A program made the position numbers and the translations under genes. DNA of 64,000 nt, taken from assembly GCF_012726265.1 (NCBI RefSeq), contig NZ_JAASAG010000008.1, positions 1-64,000 on the forward strand, written 5' to 3'. Under the pieces are notes generated by a model. That model worked only from the letters and a program-made list of their open reading frames with translations, did not search any database and was not told where the DNA came from. This document shows, piece by piece, positions 36,239 to 45,237 of this stretch; position 1 is the stretch's first letter, and each line of letters starts with the position of its first letter. This stretch comes from Streptomyces sp. HNM0575. GTDB taxonomy: Bacteria; Actinomycetota; Actinomycetes; Streptomycetales; Streptomycetaceae.

Positions 36239-36448
36239 CGGCCAAGCCGCATCCCGTGTGGTGGATGAGCACCACGCAACGCGTGCCGAGGCCCGTCGGC
36301 TGATCGTCAGGGACCCGATGATGTCGTCGGTCACGACACCGCCGGTGCGGCCACCGCCCGGTCGTCGCCACGGGCCGAGCCGACGCCCGCCCGGCGGCCC
36401 GGCCGGACGCTCGCCCGACCGCGGTGGCCGCTGCGACCGCCGTGGACG

Positions 36449-38200
36449 CTACGGACGGGCCGTGCCCGCCGCGCCGCTCGCAGCGCCCGCGCCGCCCGCC
36501 TGGCCCGTACCGCGCCCGCCGCCCGTGCCGCGCACCGGCTCCTTGCGTACGAACGCCCCGCGCAGCGCGTGATACGGCTCGTGCCGCCCGAAGAACTGCC
36601 GGTGCATGCGGGCCAGTTCGGCACCGCGGTACTCCGCCAGCGGCTTCGCCGCCTCGTCGCGCGCCCGCGCTGCCGCCTTTCCTGCGACGCGCTCGCGCAG
36701 CACCGGCGTCCGCGCCAGCTCAACCGCCATCCGTGACGTCTCGTCCGCGAAGTCCGCGGGCGCCGCCGCCACCAGACGGTCCACCAGCCCCGCCTCCGCG
36801 GCGGCCTGCGCGCTCATCGGCAGCGCCTCGCGCATCAGCCGTCCCGCCGTCTCCGCGCCGGCGCGGCGGGGAAGGGCGTACGTCCAGAACTCCGACCCGT
36901 AAAGGCCCATCAGGCGGTAGTGCGGGTTGAGCACGGCGCCGCGTCTGCACCACACCTCGTCCGCGGCGAGCGCGAGCATCACGCCGCCGGCGGCGGCGTT
37001 GCCGCCCAGCGCCGCCACCACCAGCCGGTCGCTCGTGCGCAGCACGGCCTCGACCAGGTCGTCCATGGCGTTGATGTTGTCCCAGGACTCCTCGCCCGGG
37101 CCGGCGGCGGCCTCGATGACGCCGAGGTGGATGCCGTTGGAGAAGAAGTCGCGGCGGCTGCCGAGGACGAGCACCGAGGTGGGGCGGGTGAGCGCGTGCC
37201 GGTAGGCGGTCAGCAGCCGCCGGCAGTGGCCGGTGCTCATCGCGCCGCCCGGGAAGGAGAACCAGAGGAAGCCGGTCGCGCCCCGCTCCTCGTAGCGGAT
37301 GTCCGACCAGCCGCCGTGATCGCCTTCGAGGGGGGCGGGCACCTCCGGTACGGACTGCGGCAGGCGTGCGCCCAGCGCGTCCACCGCCGGTGTCTTGAAC
37401 GTGCGCGGGCCGCCCGGAGTGCGCCGCGGCCGCAGTTCGGGGATCCACACCGCGCCGTCGCGGGTCGCCCGGCAGACGGCACCGGCACGGGTCGCGACGA
37501 TCTCGCCCGGCGCCGCCCCGTCCGTGCGCAGTTCGCGCTCGGGGTGGCCGCCGTGCAGGAACCACTCCGCGCCGAGCAGTTCGTCGAGCACGCCCGGCTG
37601 GGAGTCCGCCGCGCGCAGCTTGCGCAGCACAGTGTCCGTCGGGTCCGAGGCCCAGTCGATGCGGCGCAGCTCCTGCCGGAAGTACGGCCGCCACACCACC
37701 TCGTGTGCCGCCTCCGCCTGCGGCTGCGGCTTGAAGTCGCCCGAAGCGAAGCGGGCGACGGCGAGCTTCACCGCCGCAGACGCGGCGTCCGACACCTCGT
37801 TCCGGTACACGTCGCTCTTGCCCGCGCCGTCCTCCGGCAGCGCGAACGGGACGGTGGCCCATACGTCACCGGCGTCCATCGCGGCGTCCGCCTGGAGCAC
37901 GGTCACCGCCCAACTGCGCGCGCCGGAGTCGATCGCCCAGTCCAGGGCGGAGGGGCCGCGGTCGCCGGGCGGTCCGGGATGTACGACGAGGCAGACGTGC
38001 CGCGACCACACGTCCTCCGGGAGGGCCGTCCTGAGCATCGGCGCGACGACGAGCTCGGGGCGGTGGCGCCGTACGGCTTCCCTCAGGGCGTCGTCGTCCC
38101 CGCCGCATACGTGGTCCAACTCGTGGCCGAGATCGGTGAGTTCGGCGTACACGCGCTGAGTGAGGCTGTTGAACGCGCTGGCCACGAGCAGAATCCGCAC
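36449..38200 (-). CDS. hoxX: HoxX-like protein: formyltransferase domain fused to enoyl-CoA hydratase domain
   Basis: 583 residues from GTG 38200, six bases after gggag. The N-terminal ~270 residues are formyltransferase-like: 'HPGPPGDRGPSALDWAI' and 'DVWATVPFALPE' mark the formyl-tetrahydrofolate site. The C-terminal ~280 residues are crotonase-like: 'SRRDFFSNGIHLGVIEAA' and 'ALGGNAAAGGVMLALAADEV' (oxyanion loop). HoxX in aerobic hydrogen oxidisers makes CO from formyl-THF for the NiFe-hydrogenase centre. Length and domain order match. No hydrogenase gene is in the window. The start is 208 bases after the nucS stop on the same strand. Confidence 0.88.
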   Translation of the reverse strand: MRILLVASAFNSLTQRVYAELTDLGHELDHVCGGDDDALREAVRRHRPELVVAPMLRTALPEDVWSRHVCLVVHPGPPGDRGPSALDWAIDSGARSWAVTVLQADAAMDAGDVWATVPFALPEDGAGKSDVYRNEVSDAASAAVKLAVARFASGDFKPQPQAEAAHEVVWRPYFRQELRRIDWASDPTDTVLRKLRAADSQPGVLDELLGAEWFLHGGHPERELRTDGAAPGEIVATRAGAVCRATRDGAVWIPELRPRRTPGGPRTFKTPAVDALGARLPQSVPEVPAPLEGDHGGWSDIRYEERGATGFLWFSFPGGAMSTGHCRRLLTAYRHALTRPTSVLVLGSRRDFFSNGIHLGVIEAAAGPGEESWDNINAMDDLVEAVLRTSDRLVVAALGGNAAAGGVMLALAADEVWCRRGAVLNPHYRLMGLYGSEFWTYALPRRAGAETAGRLMREALPMSAQAAAEAGLVDRLVAAAPADFADETSRMAVELARTPVLRERVAGKAAARARDEAAKPLAEYRGAELARMHRQFFGRHEPYHALRGAFVRKEPVRGTGGGRGTGQAGGAGAASGAAGTARP

Positions 38201-38222
38201 CGCACACTCCCGGGTCCCACGG

Positions 38223-38247
38223 GCCGGGGGCCCGGGCGGCCCCCGGC
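38223..38247 (-). terminator. Hairpin between nucS and the hoxX-like gene
   Basis: A perfect 9-base stem (38223-38231 with 38239-38247) and a 7-base loop, in the 208-base gap. On the minus strand it follows nucS and precedes hoxX by 22 bases, so it could also act on the hoxX leader. A 12-base tandem duplication (catgcgcagagc twice, 38364-38387) lies nearby. Confidence 0.55.
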
Positions 38248-38408
38248 GCGAACAGCCGGACGCTACCCCCGCCCGGCGGGCCGTTCCGTGAGCCATGAGG
38301 TGTGCGGCGGGGACACGACCCTTACGGACGCGCGCTTCTCAGAAGAACGGATCAACCGGACGGGCATGCGCAGAGCATGCGCAGAGCGGCCCGTGGTCGC
38401 GCTGCCGT

Positions 38409-39080
38409 TCAGAAGAGCCGCAGCTTGTCGTCCTCGATACCGCGCAGCGAGTCGTAGTCGAGGGTGACGCAGCCGATGCCGCGGTCGGAAGCCAGCACAC
38501 GGGCCTGCGGCTTGATCTCCTGGGCGGCGAACACGCCCTTGACCGGGGCGAGATGAGGATCGCGGTTGAGGAGGTCGAGATAGCGGGTCAGCTGCTCGAC
38601 GCCGTCGATCTCGCCGCGCCGCTTGATCTCGACGGCCACCGTCGTGCCCGACTCGTCCCTGCCGAGGATGTCCACGGGCCCGATCGCGGTCGGGTACTCG
38701 CGCCGGATCAGCGTCCAGCCCTCGCCGAGGGTCTCCATGCGGTCCGCGAGGAGCTCCTGGAGATGGGCCTCGACGCCGTCCTTGATCAGCCCCGGATCCG
38801 GGCCGAGTTCGTGCGAGGAGTCGTGCAGGATCTCGTCCATCGTGATGATCAATTTCTCGCCCGACTTGTTCTGCACGGTCCACACGGAGCCCGCGCCGTC
38901 CTCGGACTCCTTCACGGTGCATGGCGGCGACATCCAGTTGAGCGGCTTGTAGGCGCGGTCGTCCGCGTGTACGGAGACCGAACCGTCGGCCTTGACCAGG
39001 ATCAGCCGTGGGGCGAGCGGGAGATGAGCGGTGAGCCTGCCGGCGTAGTCGACGGAGCACCGGGCGATGACGAGACGCAT
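38409..39080 (-). CDS. nucS: Mismatch-specific endonuclease NucS/EndoMS
   Basis: 223 residues, the usual actinobacterial length. NucS cuts both strands at mismatches and replaces MutS/MutL repair in actinobacteria and many archaea. N-terminal DNA-binding domain to about residue 115; C-terminal nuclease domain with the PD-(D/E)xK core 'GPVDILGRDESGTTVAVEIKRRG' (Asp, Glu and Lys present). The last residues 'DDKLRLF' resemble the beta-clamp-binding end seen in this family. ATG 39080 is followed upstream by a short intergenic region divergent from the next gene. Confidence 0.94.
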   Translation of the reverse strand: MRLVIARCSVDYAGRLTAHLPLAPRLILVKADGSVSVHADDRAYKPLNWMSPPCTVKESEDGAGSVWTVQNKSGEKLIITMDEILHDSSHELGPDPGLIKDGVEAHLQELLADRMETLGEGWTLIRREYPTAIGPVDILGRDESGTTVAVEIKRRGEIDGVEQLTRYLDLLNRDPHLAPVKGVFAAQEIKPQARVLASDRGIGCVTLDYDSLRGIEDDKLRLF

Positions 39081-39275
39081 GGGCGGTCACGCTACCGGCC
39101 CGGCCCCGGCGATGCGATTCGCCCCTGGATCGCCCTCTTCGAGTGTGGCCGGATGTATGCCCATTCGCATGGTGCGGTCACTGTCCGCCCCTTACCGTTA
39201 ACGATGGGGGGTGTCGCCGTACGGAGTCGTGTAATCACCCGGCGCCGAGCGGGGTCCCTTCCAATCCATCAGGAA

Positions 39276-39297
39276 GACCCCTAAATCCCCAGGGGTC
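39276..39297 (+). promoter_or_regulatory. Hairpin directly upstream of a ribosome-binding site
   Basis: gacccct (39276-39282) pairs with aggggtc (39291-39297) around an 8-base loop. The ribosome-binding site (agaggaga, 39301-39308) starts 4 bases later and the gene at 39314. It could modulate translation; not a clear riboswitch. Confidence 0.4.
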
Positions 39298-39313
39298 GCG
39301 AGAGGAGATCCCA

Positions 39314-39706
39314 ATGTCGCTCGACGTCTCACCGGACCTGCTGGCACAGGCAGAACGGGGCGAAGTCGACGAGCGTGACTTCGTCGACTGCGTCCGTACG
39401 TCGCTCCCGTACGCATGGGAGATGGTCAGCAACCTGGTGGCACGGCTCAAGGTGGACGGCGGCGAATTCGCCGACAACCAGACGCCGCCACCGGATGAAC
39501 AGGCCCGTGGTCAGCTGCTGCGTGCGCTCGCGAGCAATGCGATACGCGGCGCGCTGGAACGTCACTTCGGAGTACGGCTCGCCTTCCAGAACTGCCACCG
39601 TGTCGCGGTCTTCCCCCTGGACCCGGCGGTCGACGAGAGGCTGGCGCGCTTCACCTCCGTCCGCGGGCAGCTGCTCAACCAGTCGCCGGCGCTTCGCGAC
39701 TGCTGA
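39314..39706 (+). CDS. Conserved actinobacterial protein of unknown function
   Basis: 130 residues from ATG 39314 behind agaggaga; the frame is open to 39143 but the conserved start 'MSLDVSPDLLAQAERG' is here. It is a compact soluble protein, mostly helical, with 'VDCVRTSLPYAWEMVSNLVARL' and 'LRALASNAIRGALERHFGVRLAFQNCHRVAVFP'. No catalytic motif or membrane helix is seen. Orthologues of this size are widespread in streptomycetes next to nucS, always without assigned function. Confidence 0.8.
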   Translation: MSLDVSPDLLAQAERGEVDERDFVDCVRTSLPYAWEMVSNLVARLKVDGGEFADNQTPPPDEQARGQLLRALASNAIRGALERHFGVRLAFQNCHRVAVFPLDPAVDERLARFTSVRGQLLNQSPALRDC

Positions 39707-39872
39707 CCCGGCGGCCGGCACCTGTGCCACGTTGCCGCTGCTCCCGTGGGCAGCGGCAGCGTGCCGTGGATGCCGGTGACGGGCCGTGCGGTGCGTGAGC
39801 CCGTGCGGCGCGTTCCGCCCCGCGCGGTGAGCGAGCCGCGCGGTGAGTGAACGGCGGGGAGGCCCAAGGGAC

Positions 39873-41069
39873 TTATGGCCCCGGGGGGAGCAGAGCCAGG
39901 ACCTCCTCGCCCAGTCGCTGCACATTGCGTTCGGTCGCCGCCAGGTCGCCGGTGCCCTCCACGAGGAGCGCGAAGCGGCCGATTCCGGTGCGTTCGTACG
40001 TGGCGGCCAGCCGGTCCGCGCACAGCCGCGGAGTGCCCACCGGATGCAGCCCGCAGAGCAGTTCGGTGTAGGCGAGCGGATCGCGCATGGTGCGGTTGCG
40101 GTCGTCGACGGTGCGGTGCGCGCCGAGTCCGGTGCGGAACCAGCCGGGCATCGCCTTCGTCAGCGACTCGGCCGCTTCGGCGGTGGTGTCGGCGACCTGT
40201 GCCACACCCGCCGAGATGTGCAGCGCGGCGGCCCGCGCGATCTCATCGGGGTCGTGCCCGGCCTCGCGTGCCTCGCGCCGCCACAGCGCGACGACCTCCG
40301 CCTTCTCCGCGTCGCCGCAGTGCATGCCCAGCAGCATCGGTAGACAGCGCCGGGCCGCGAGCCGTACCGAGGTGGGCGAGGTGCAGGCGACGACGACCGC
40401 CGGGTGGGACGCCGGGCGGGACGGTGCCGGGCCCGTGTGGCCCTCGCCGGGAGCGGTTTCCCCGGGTGCGTCCGCGGTGGTGTCGGCGGCCGGTGCGTCG
40501 CGGGCGGGTAGGTCGCCGGCGCCCGTGACCTGGTGGCCCGCACCCTGTCCGCCCACGTCGTGTGCGAGCGCGAACGGCTCGTCGCAGCGCGGCACCACGT
40601 CGACCTCGCGGAACCGGTAGCGCTCGCCGTCGGCGCCGACCCGTTCCTCCCGCAGCCAGCGCAGCAGCAGGTCCAGCGCCTCCGGGAAGCCGTGCTCGTA
40701 CGCGTCGAGACCGCCGCCCAGCACCTCCAGGTCGATCCAGGGCCCGCCCCGTCCGACGCCGAGCGTGAAGCGGCCGCCGGATGTGAGGTGCAGCAGCGCC
40801 GACTGCTCGCCGAGGGCGACCGGATGCGCATTGGGTAGTACGGAGACTGCCGTGCCCACGCCGATGCGCCGGGTGCGCCCCAGCAGCAGCGCGGCGAGAG
40901 TCACGGCGGACGGGCACACCCCGTAGGGCACGAAGTGGTGTTCGGCCAGCCAGACCGAATCGAGCCCCGCCGCCTCAGCCGTCTCGGCCGTACGTACCGC
41001 ACGGTGCAGCGGCTCGCTCTGGCCCTGCCCGGGGAACTGCGCGGCGAGTACGAATGCTCCAACTCGCAT
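39873..41069 (-). CDS. LLM-class (luciferase-like) flavin-dependent oxidoreductase
   Basis: 398 residues from ATG 41069, with cggag upstream; the frame opens at 41222. TIM-barrel features of bacterial luciferase-like monooxygenases: 'GLDSVWLAEHHFVPYGVCPS' near residue 36, 'RRIGVGTAVSVLPNAHPV' near 68, 'GRFTLGVGRGGP' near 105. These enzymes use FMNH2 or F420. A ~35-residue Ala/Gly/Pro/Thr-rich insert (around 185-225) lies in the variable loop. The substrate is unknown. Confidence 0.87.
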   Translation of the reverse strand: MRVGAFVLAAQFPGQGQSEPLHRAVRTAETAEAAGLDSVWLAEHHFVPYGVCPSAVTLAALLLGRTRRIGVGTAVSVLPNAHPVALGEQSALLHLTSGGRFTLGVGRGGPWIDLEVLGGGLDAYEHGFPEALDLLLRWLREERVGADGERYRFREVDVVPRCDEPFALAHDVGGQGAGHQVTGAGDLPARDAPAADTTADAPGETAPGEGHTGPAPSRPASHPAVVVACTSPTSVRLAARRCLPMLLGMHCGDAEKAEVVALWRREAREAGHDPDEIARAAALHISAGVAQVADTTAEAAESLTKAMPGWFRTGLGAHRTVDDRNRTMRDPLAYTELLCGLHPVGTPRLCADRLAATYERTGIGRFALLVEGTGDLAATERNVQRLGEEVLALLPPGP

Positions 41070-41282
41070 GCTGCTCCGTCCTCTTGATCTTTCCGGCCTC
41101 CAGGCAATAACGGCTGACACGTGCCAAAGGCACGGCCTGGACAGGAGATTCTTCCGATGAACGGCACGTGGCAACAGTCTGTGGACCGGACGCAACGGTT
41201 CTGCCGCCCGGGCTGCGGGCATACGCGAGGTCTGTGGCTACTGTGGGAGCGATCCGCGCTCTCCGAGCTTTCGAGGTGTTCC

Positions 41283-41615
41283 GTGTCGCCGCGTCGTAAC
41301 CGCCCCCGCAGCGGTGCAGCCAAGTCCTCCGCCGACGGCGGCCGCGAGGAGGGGGCCGGCACCCGGTACGGAATCGAGCGCACGGAGGAGTGGCGCGGCG
41401 AGGAGTGGGCCGTACGGCAGATCGGCGGCACCACGGGCAAGCGGTATCGCTGCCCGGGCTGTGACCAGGAGATCCCGCCGGGAGTGCCGCATGTCGTCGC
41501 ATGGCCGCGGACGGGCGGCGTGGACGACCGGCGGCACTGGCACAAGGCGTGCTGGAACGCGCGGGACAGGCGCGGGACGCGGATCCAGCGCTCGCGCAAC
41601 GCGCCCCGGTACTAG
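41283..41615 (+). CDS. Small conserved protein with a C2HC zinc-ribbon-like motif
   Basis: 110 residues from GTG 41283. An in-frame ATG at 41157 with a good ribosome-binding site (caggaga) would add 42 residues, so the start is open. The N-terminus is basic and Ser/Gly-rich. The conserved core 'RYRCPGCDQEIPPGVPHVVAWP' and 'DDRRHWHKACW' provides CxxC, His and Cys ligands for one zinc. The end is 'QRSRNAPRY'. Streptomycete relatives are often labelled ATP/GTP-binding protein, but no P-loop is present. Probably a nucleic-acid or protein binder (inference). Confidence 0.75.
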   Translation: MSPRRNRPRSGAAKSSADGGREEGAGTRYGIERTEEWRGEEWAVRQIGGTTGKRYRCPGCDQEIPPGVPHVVAWPRTGGVDDRRHWHKACWNARDRRGTRIQRSRNAPRY

Positions 41616-41771
41616 GGCAGTTGGACGTCCGCAGGGCTGTCGCGTGCGGCGCCCGGACGGCTGCCCCCTGCCCCCTGCCCCTGCCCCCGCTGCCGGGGCG
41701 GCCGGAAATCCGGGTGCCGCGGCGGGACCCGGGCCGGTATCCTCAGCAGGGTCCTGTCGTCTCCGATTGAG

Positions 41772-41936
41772 GTGGACGTTGCGCATCTGAGGTCCGCGAT
41801 CACCACGCGCCACGGCACGGTCCGTACGAGCACTCCCGTACGGGCACTCTCCGTACGAGCGTCACGCAGAGCAGGCTTCCCGCCGCCCGTGAACGCCCGC
41901 CGCCGTGAACCGCGTGGATGCGACCTCGGTGCATGA
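41772..41936 (+). CDS. 54-codon upstream ORF ahead of the ABC-F gene (candidate regulatory leader)
   Basis: An uninterrupted frame from GTG 41772 (with gattgagg upstream) to TGA 41934-41936. The product is Arg-rich, with 'TTRHGTVRTSTPVRALSVRA' and an ending 'RRREPRGCDLGA'. Third-base GC is high. Near-repeats of cCGTACGaGCactc occur three times within it. It ends 127 bases before the ABC-F start. ABC-F ribosome-protection genes in Gram-positive bacteria are often controlled by a short upstream ORF through ribosome stalling, and this fits that layout. Not shown to be translated. Confidence 0.5.
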   Translation: MDVAHLRSAITTRHGTVRTSTPVRALSVRASRRAGFPPPVNARRREPRGCDLGA

Positions 41937-42063
41937 GCCGTCCCCCGCCCGTCAGGGCCAGGGCAGCACCCCCACTCATCTCGTTCTCTCAGGCTCGTGC
42001 CGACGCGTGGTGCTCGCATACGAAGCCCCTGCCACCCCGCGCACACGACTGTGAGAACAGATC

Positions 42064-43845
42064 ATGACCAACGCCCGTATCAGCCCCGAGACGCCGGGCC
42101 CCTCCGTGACGTGCTCCGCCCTCTCCTTCCGCTGGCCGGACGGCACCGCCGTATTCGACGACCTCTCGCTCACCGTCCCCCGCGGGCGCACCGGACTGGT
42201 CGGGGCCAACGGCTCCGGCAAGTCGACGCTGCTGCGGCTGGTGGCGGGCGTGCTGCGTCCCGCCGCGGGCAGCGTGACGGCCGCCGGCGGCGTCGCCTAC
42301 CTCCCGCAGGACCTCACCCTCGACACCGCGCTCCGGGTCGATCAGGCGCTGGGCATCGACGCGCGGCGGCGTGCGCTGCGCGCCATCGAGGCGGGGGACG
42401 TGGCGGAGGAGCACTTCGAGACCGTCGGCGACGACTGGGACGTGGAGGAGCGGGCCCTGGTGACGCTGGGCTCGCTCGGCCTCGGCGACGTCGGACTCGA
42501 CCGCACGGTCGGGGAGTTGTCCGGCGGCGAGACCGTGCTGCTGCGGCTGGCCGCCCTGCTGCTGGAGCGCCCCGGCGTGCTGCTGCTCGACGAGCCCACC
42601 AACAACCTCGACCTGTTCGCCCGGCAGCGTCTCTATGAGGCGGTGGACACCTGGCGTTCCGGCGTGCTCCTCGTCGTGAGCCACGACCGTGAGCTGCTGG
42701 AGCGCGTCGACCGTATCGCTGAGCTGCGTTCGGGCTCGGTGAGCTGGTACGGCGGTGGCTGGTCGGCGTACGAGGAGGGGCTCGCGGCCCAGCAGGAGGC
42801 GGCCGTCCGGATGCTGCGCGTCGCCGACGCCGACGTACGACGGCAGAAGCGCGAGCTGGAGGAGACGCACGTGAAGCTGGCCCGCCGCCGTCGCAACAGC
42901 CGGAAGATGGACGCCGAGAAGCGCGCCCCGAAGATCGTCGCGGGCGGACGGAAGCGCTCCGCGCAGGAGTCGGCGGGCAAGCTGCGCGGCCTGCACGAGG
43001 ACCGCCTGGAGGAGGCGCGGGAGCGGCGCGAGCAGGCGGCCGGCTCCGTGCGCGAGGACGCGGAGATCCGGGTGGACCTGCCGCGTACCGCGGTGCCCGC
43101 GGGCCGCACCGTGCTGCGCGTGCACGGGCTGCGTCCGCGCCACGGGAGGCTGCGGGAGGCCTCGTTCGAGGTGCGGGGGCCCGAGCGGGTCGCGCTCGTG
43201 GGGCGCAACGGCGCGGGCAAGACCACGCTGCTGCGCACGCTCGCCGGTGAGATCGAGCCGCTGTCCGGCGAGGCAGAGGTGTCCGTGCCGCTGCGCTTCC
43301 TGCCGCAGCGTCTCGACGTGCTCGACGGGACGCTGAGCATCGCCGAGAACGTGGCGCGCGCGGCCCCCGGGGCGACCGACAACCACATCCGGGCGCAGCT
43401 GGCGCGGTTCCTGTTCAGGGGGGCACGCGCCGAACAGCTCGCCGGCACCCTCTCCGGCGGGGAACGCCTGCGGGCGGCCCTCGCCGCGATGCTGCTGGCG
43501 TCGCCCGCACCGCAGCTGCTGATGCTGGACGAGCCGACGAACAACCTGGACGTGGGCGGCGTACGGCAGTTGACGACCGCGCTCGCCTCGTACGAGGGGG
43601 CGATGGTGATCGCCGCGCACGACCTGCGCTTCCTGGAGGCGGTCGGGGTCACACGCTGGCTGCTCGTCGGAGAGGAGCTGCACGAGACGGGCGGGAGCGC
43701 GGGTGCGGACGAGGTCCGAGAGCTGCTGGCGGGAGCGGGATCCGAAGCGGGACCGGGATCCGAAACGGATGCGGAATCCGGAGCGGGTGCGGAATCCGGA
43801 GCGGGAGCAGGACCCGGACCGGGCGCGGCACCCGACGGGACGTAA
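42064..43845 (+). CDS. ABC-F family ATPase (ribosome-associated, two ABC domains)
   Basis: 593 residues, no membrane helix. Domain 1: Walker A 'GANGSGKST' near residue 50, signature 'LSGGETVLLRLAALLLERPG', Walker B 'LLLDEPTNNLD'. A charged linker (about 255-345, 'RRRNSRKMDAEKRAPKIV') is the ribosome-contacting region. Domain 2: 'GRNGAGKTT' near 382, 'LSGGERLRAALAAMLL', 'LMLDEPTNNLD'. A Gly/Ser/Glu-rich tail of ~40 residues with repeated SEAGPGSE-like units follows. ABC-F proteins act on the ribosomal E site and may give antibiotic resistance or ease translation. A leader ORF precedes it. Confidence 0.92.
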   Translation: MTNARISPETPGPSVTCSALSFRWPDGTAVFDDLSLTVPRGRTGLVGANGSGKSTLLRLVAGVLRPAAGSVTAAGGVAYLPQDLTLDTALRVDQALGIDARRRALRAIEAGDVAEEHFETVGDDWDVEERALVTLGSLGLGDVGLDRTVGELSGGETVLLRLAALLLERPGVLLLDEPTNNLDLFARQRLYEAVDTWRSGVLLVVSHDRELLERVDRIAELRSGSVSWYGGGWSAYEEGLAAQQEAAVRMLRVADADVRRQKRELEETHVKLARRRRNSRKMDAEKRAPKIVAGGRKRSAQESAGKLRGLHEDRLEEARERREQAAGSVREDAEIRVDLPRTAVPAGRTVLRVHGLRPRHGRLREASFEVRGPERVALVGRNGAGKTTLLRTLAGEIEPLSGEAEVSVPLRFLPQRLDVLDGTLSIAENVARAAPGATDNHIRAQLARFLFRGARAEQLAGTLSGGERLRAALAAMLLASPAPQLLMLDEPTNNLDVGGVRQLTTALASYEGAMVIAAHDLRFLEAVGVTRWLLVGEELHETGGSAGADEVRELLAGAGSEAGPGSETDAESGAGAESGAGAGPGPGAAPDGT

Positions 43846-43881
43846 GGGCGCCGCCGCCGGGGCGCGGGGGCCGCCGTCCGC

Positions 43882-45237
43882 TCAGCCGGCGCCCTCGCCG
43901 TCCTGCTCGCGGCGGCGCAGCCGTTCCCGCTGGGGCACGACCGTGTACTTGGGGTCCTTCGAGGACTCCAGCCCGGCGTGGAAGACCCCCAGCCGCGTGC
44001 ACGCGGAGGCCGCCAGCAGGGCGAGCCCGCTGACACCCGCGGCCACGCGGCTGCGCCCCGCGAGCAGCCCGGCGCCCGCCGCGCCCGCCGCGGACAGCAC
44101 CTCCGCGGCACGCATCCAGCGGCCCCCGGTGCCGTCCCGGTAGACCTCGGCGACCAGTCCGAGCCTGCGCTCCATCGCCTTCAGCGCCGCGTTCTCCAGC
44201 GCGGTGCTGGCGAGTGCGGCGCTGCGCGCCGGGCCGTTCTCCGCGGTCGGCGACATCGCAAGTGCCATGCCGGAGGCGGCGGTTGCCGCGGAGCCGACGA
44301 AGACGAAAGGCAGCTCGCGGTAGCCGTCGTGCCAGCCCGGCACCGCGGTGTCCGCCGCCAGCACCGCCGTGTACGCGGCGACCGCCGGGCCGAGCAGGGC
44401 GGCACCGGCGGTGGCGGCGCGCCCCAGCCGCGGCAGCCTGCCGCTCAGTGCGCACAGGGCCGCCGCGCCCGCCGCCGGTCCGTACGCCGCGAGCAGCCAC
44501 GAGCCGACGCTCATGGGCGAGGTCGGCTTGAACACCCGCAGCATGTTGACGAACCGCGACGGACGGCCCAGATCGTGGACGAGGGCTGCGGCCGAGCCCG
44601 CGACCGCGACGGCCGAACTCGTCTTCAGCGCCCGTGCCATGACGGGCCGTCCCGTCGTCTCCGCGCCCGCCGCGAGCACCGAGCCGGCGCCGGCCAGGCC
44701 GCCGAGGAAGAAGTAGCCGGCGATGTTCAGCGGCTGCCACGCGGGCTGGTTGAGCACCGGCCTGCCGTAGTACGAGGTGAACTCGGCCTCCGGCACCATG
44801 GTTTGCTCGCCCTTGCGGCCGCGCCGGCGGCCACCGCGGTGCCTGCCACGGCCCCTGCCCCTGCCGGAGCCCTTTCCTTCGCCGTACGCCGGGCCCGCGC
44901 TCGCGCTCGCGCCCGCGTCCGCTTCGACGCGCGCCCACGAATCCGCCTCCGCGGCCTGTCCCGCACCCCCGCGTCCGCCGTGCTCCGCCGCCCGCGAGCC
45001 GTCGCCCCCTCCGTCCGTCAGGTCCTGTCCGCCGACGAGCGCGGCACGTCCGGGACGTACGCCGCGCAGCCCCTCCTTCGTGACGTCCGCGACGCTGCCG
45101 TGCTCCCGTTCCTCCGCGGGATTGCCGTACGTCTCACCGGGCTTGTAGCCGTTCCCGGAACGCCTGCCCGAGCCGTTTCCCGAGCCGTTTGCCGGGCCCT
45201 CTCCCGTGCCGTCGCCGTGTTCCGTGCCGCCGCTCAT
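43882..45237 (-). CDS. NrfD/PsrC-type membrane subunit of formate dehydrogenase
   Basis: 451 residues from ATG 45237, overlapping the Fe-S gene stop (ATGA). The first ~140 residues are a low-complexity Gly/Ser/Arg/Glu-rich stretch. The membrane part starts near 'WQPLNIAGYFFLGGLAGAGSVLAAGAE' (about residue 165) and contains eight or nine helices, matching NrfD quinone-binding subunits. It would pass electrons from the Fe-S subunit to menaquinone. The long leader is unusual and its role unknown. Confidence 0.85.
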   Translation of the reverse strand: MSGGTEHGDGTGEGPANGSGNGSGRRSGNGYKPGETYGNPAEEREHGSVADVTKEGLRGVRPGRAALVGGQDLTDGGGDGSRAAEHGGRGGAGQAAEADSWARVEADAGASASAGPAYGEGKGSGRGRGRGRHRGGRRRGRKGEQTMVPEAEFTSYYGRPVLNQPAWQPLNIAGYFFLGGLAGAGSVLAAGAETTGRPVMARALKTSSAVAVAGSAAALVHDLGRPSRFVNMLRVFKPTSPMSVGSWLLAAYGPAAGAAALCALSGRLPRLGRAATAGAALLGPAVAAYTAVLAADTAVPGWHDGYRELPFVFVGSAATAASGMALAMSPTAENGPARSAALASTALENAALKAMERRLGLVAEVYRDGTGGRWMRAAEVLSAAGAAGAGLLAGRSRVAAGVSGLALLAASACTRLGVFHAGLESSKDPKYTVVPQRERLRRREQDGEGAG

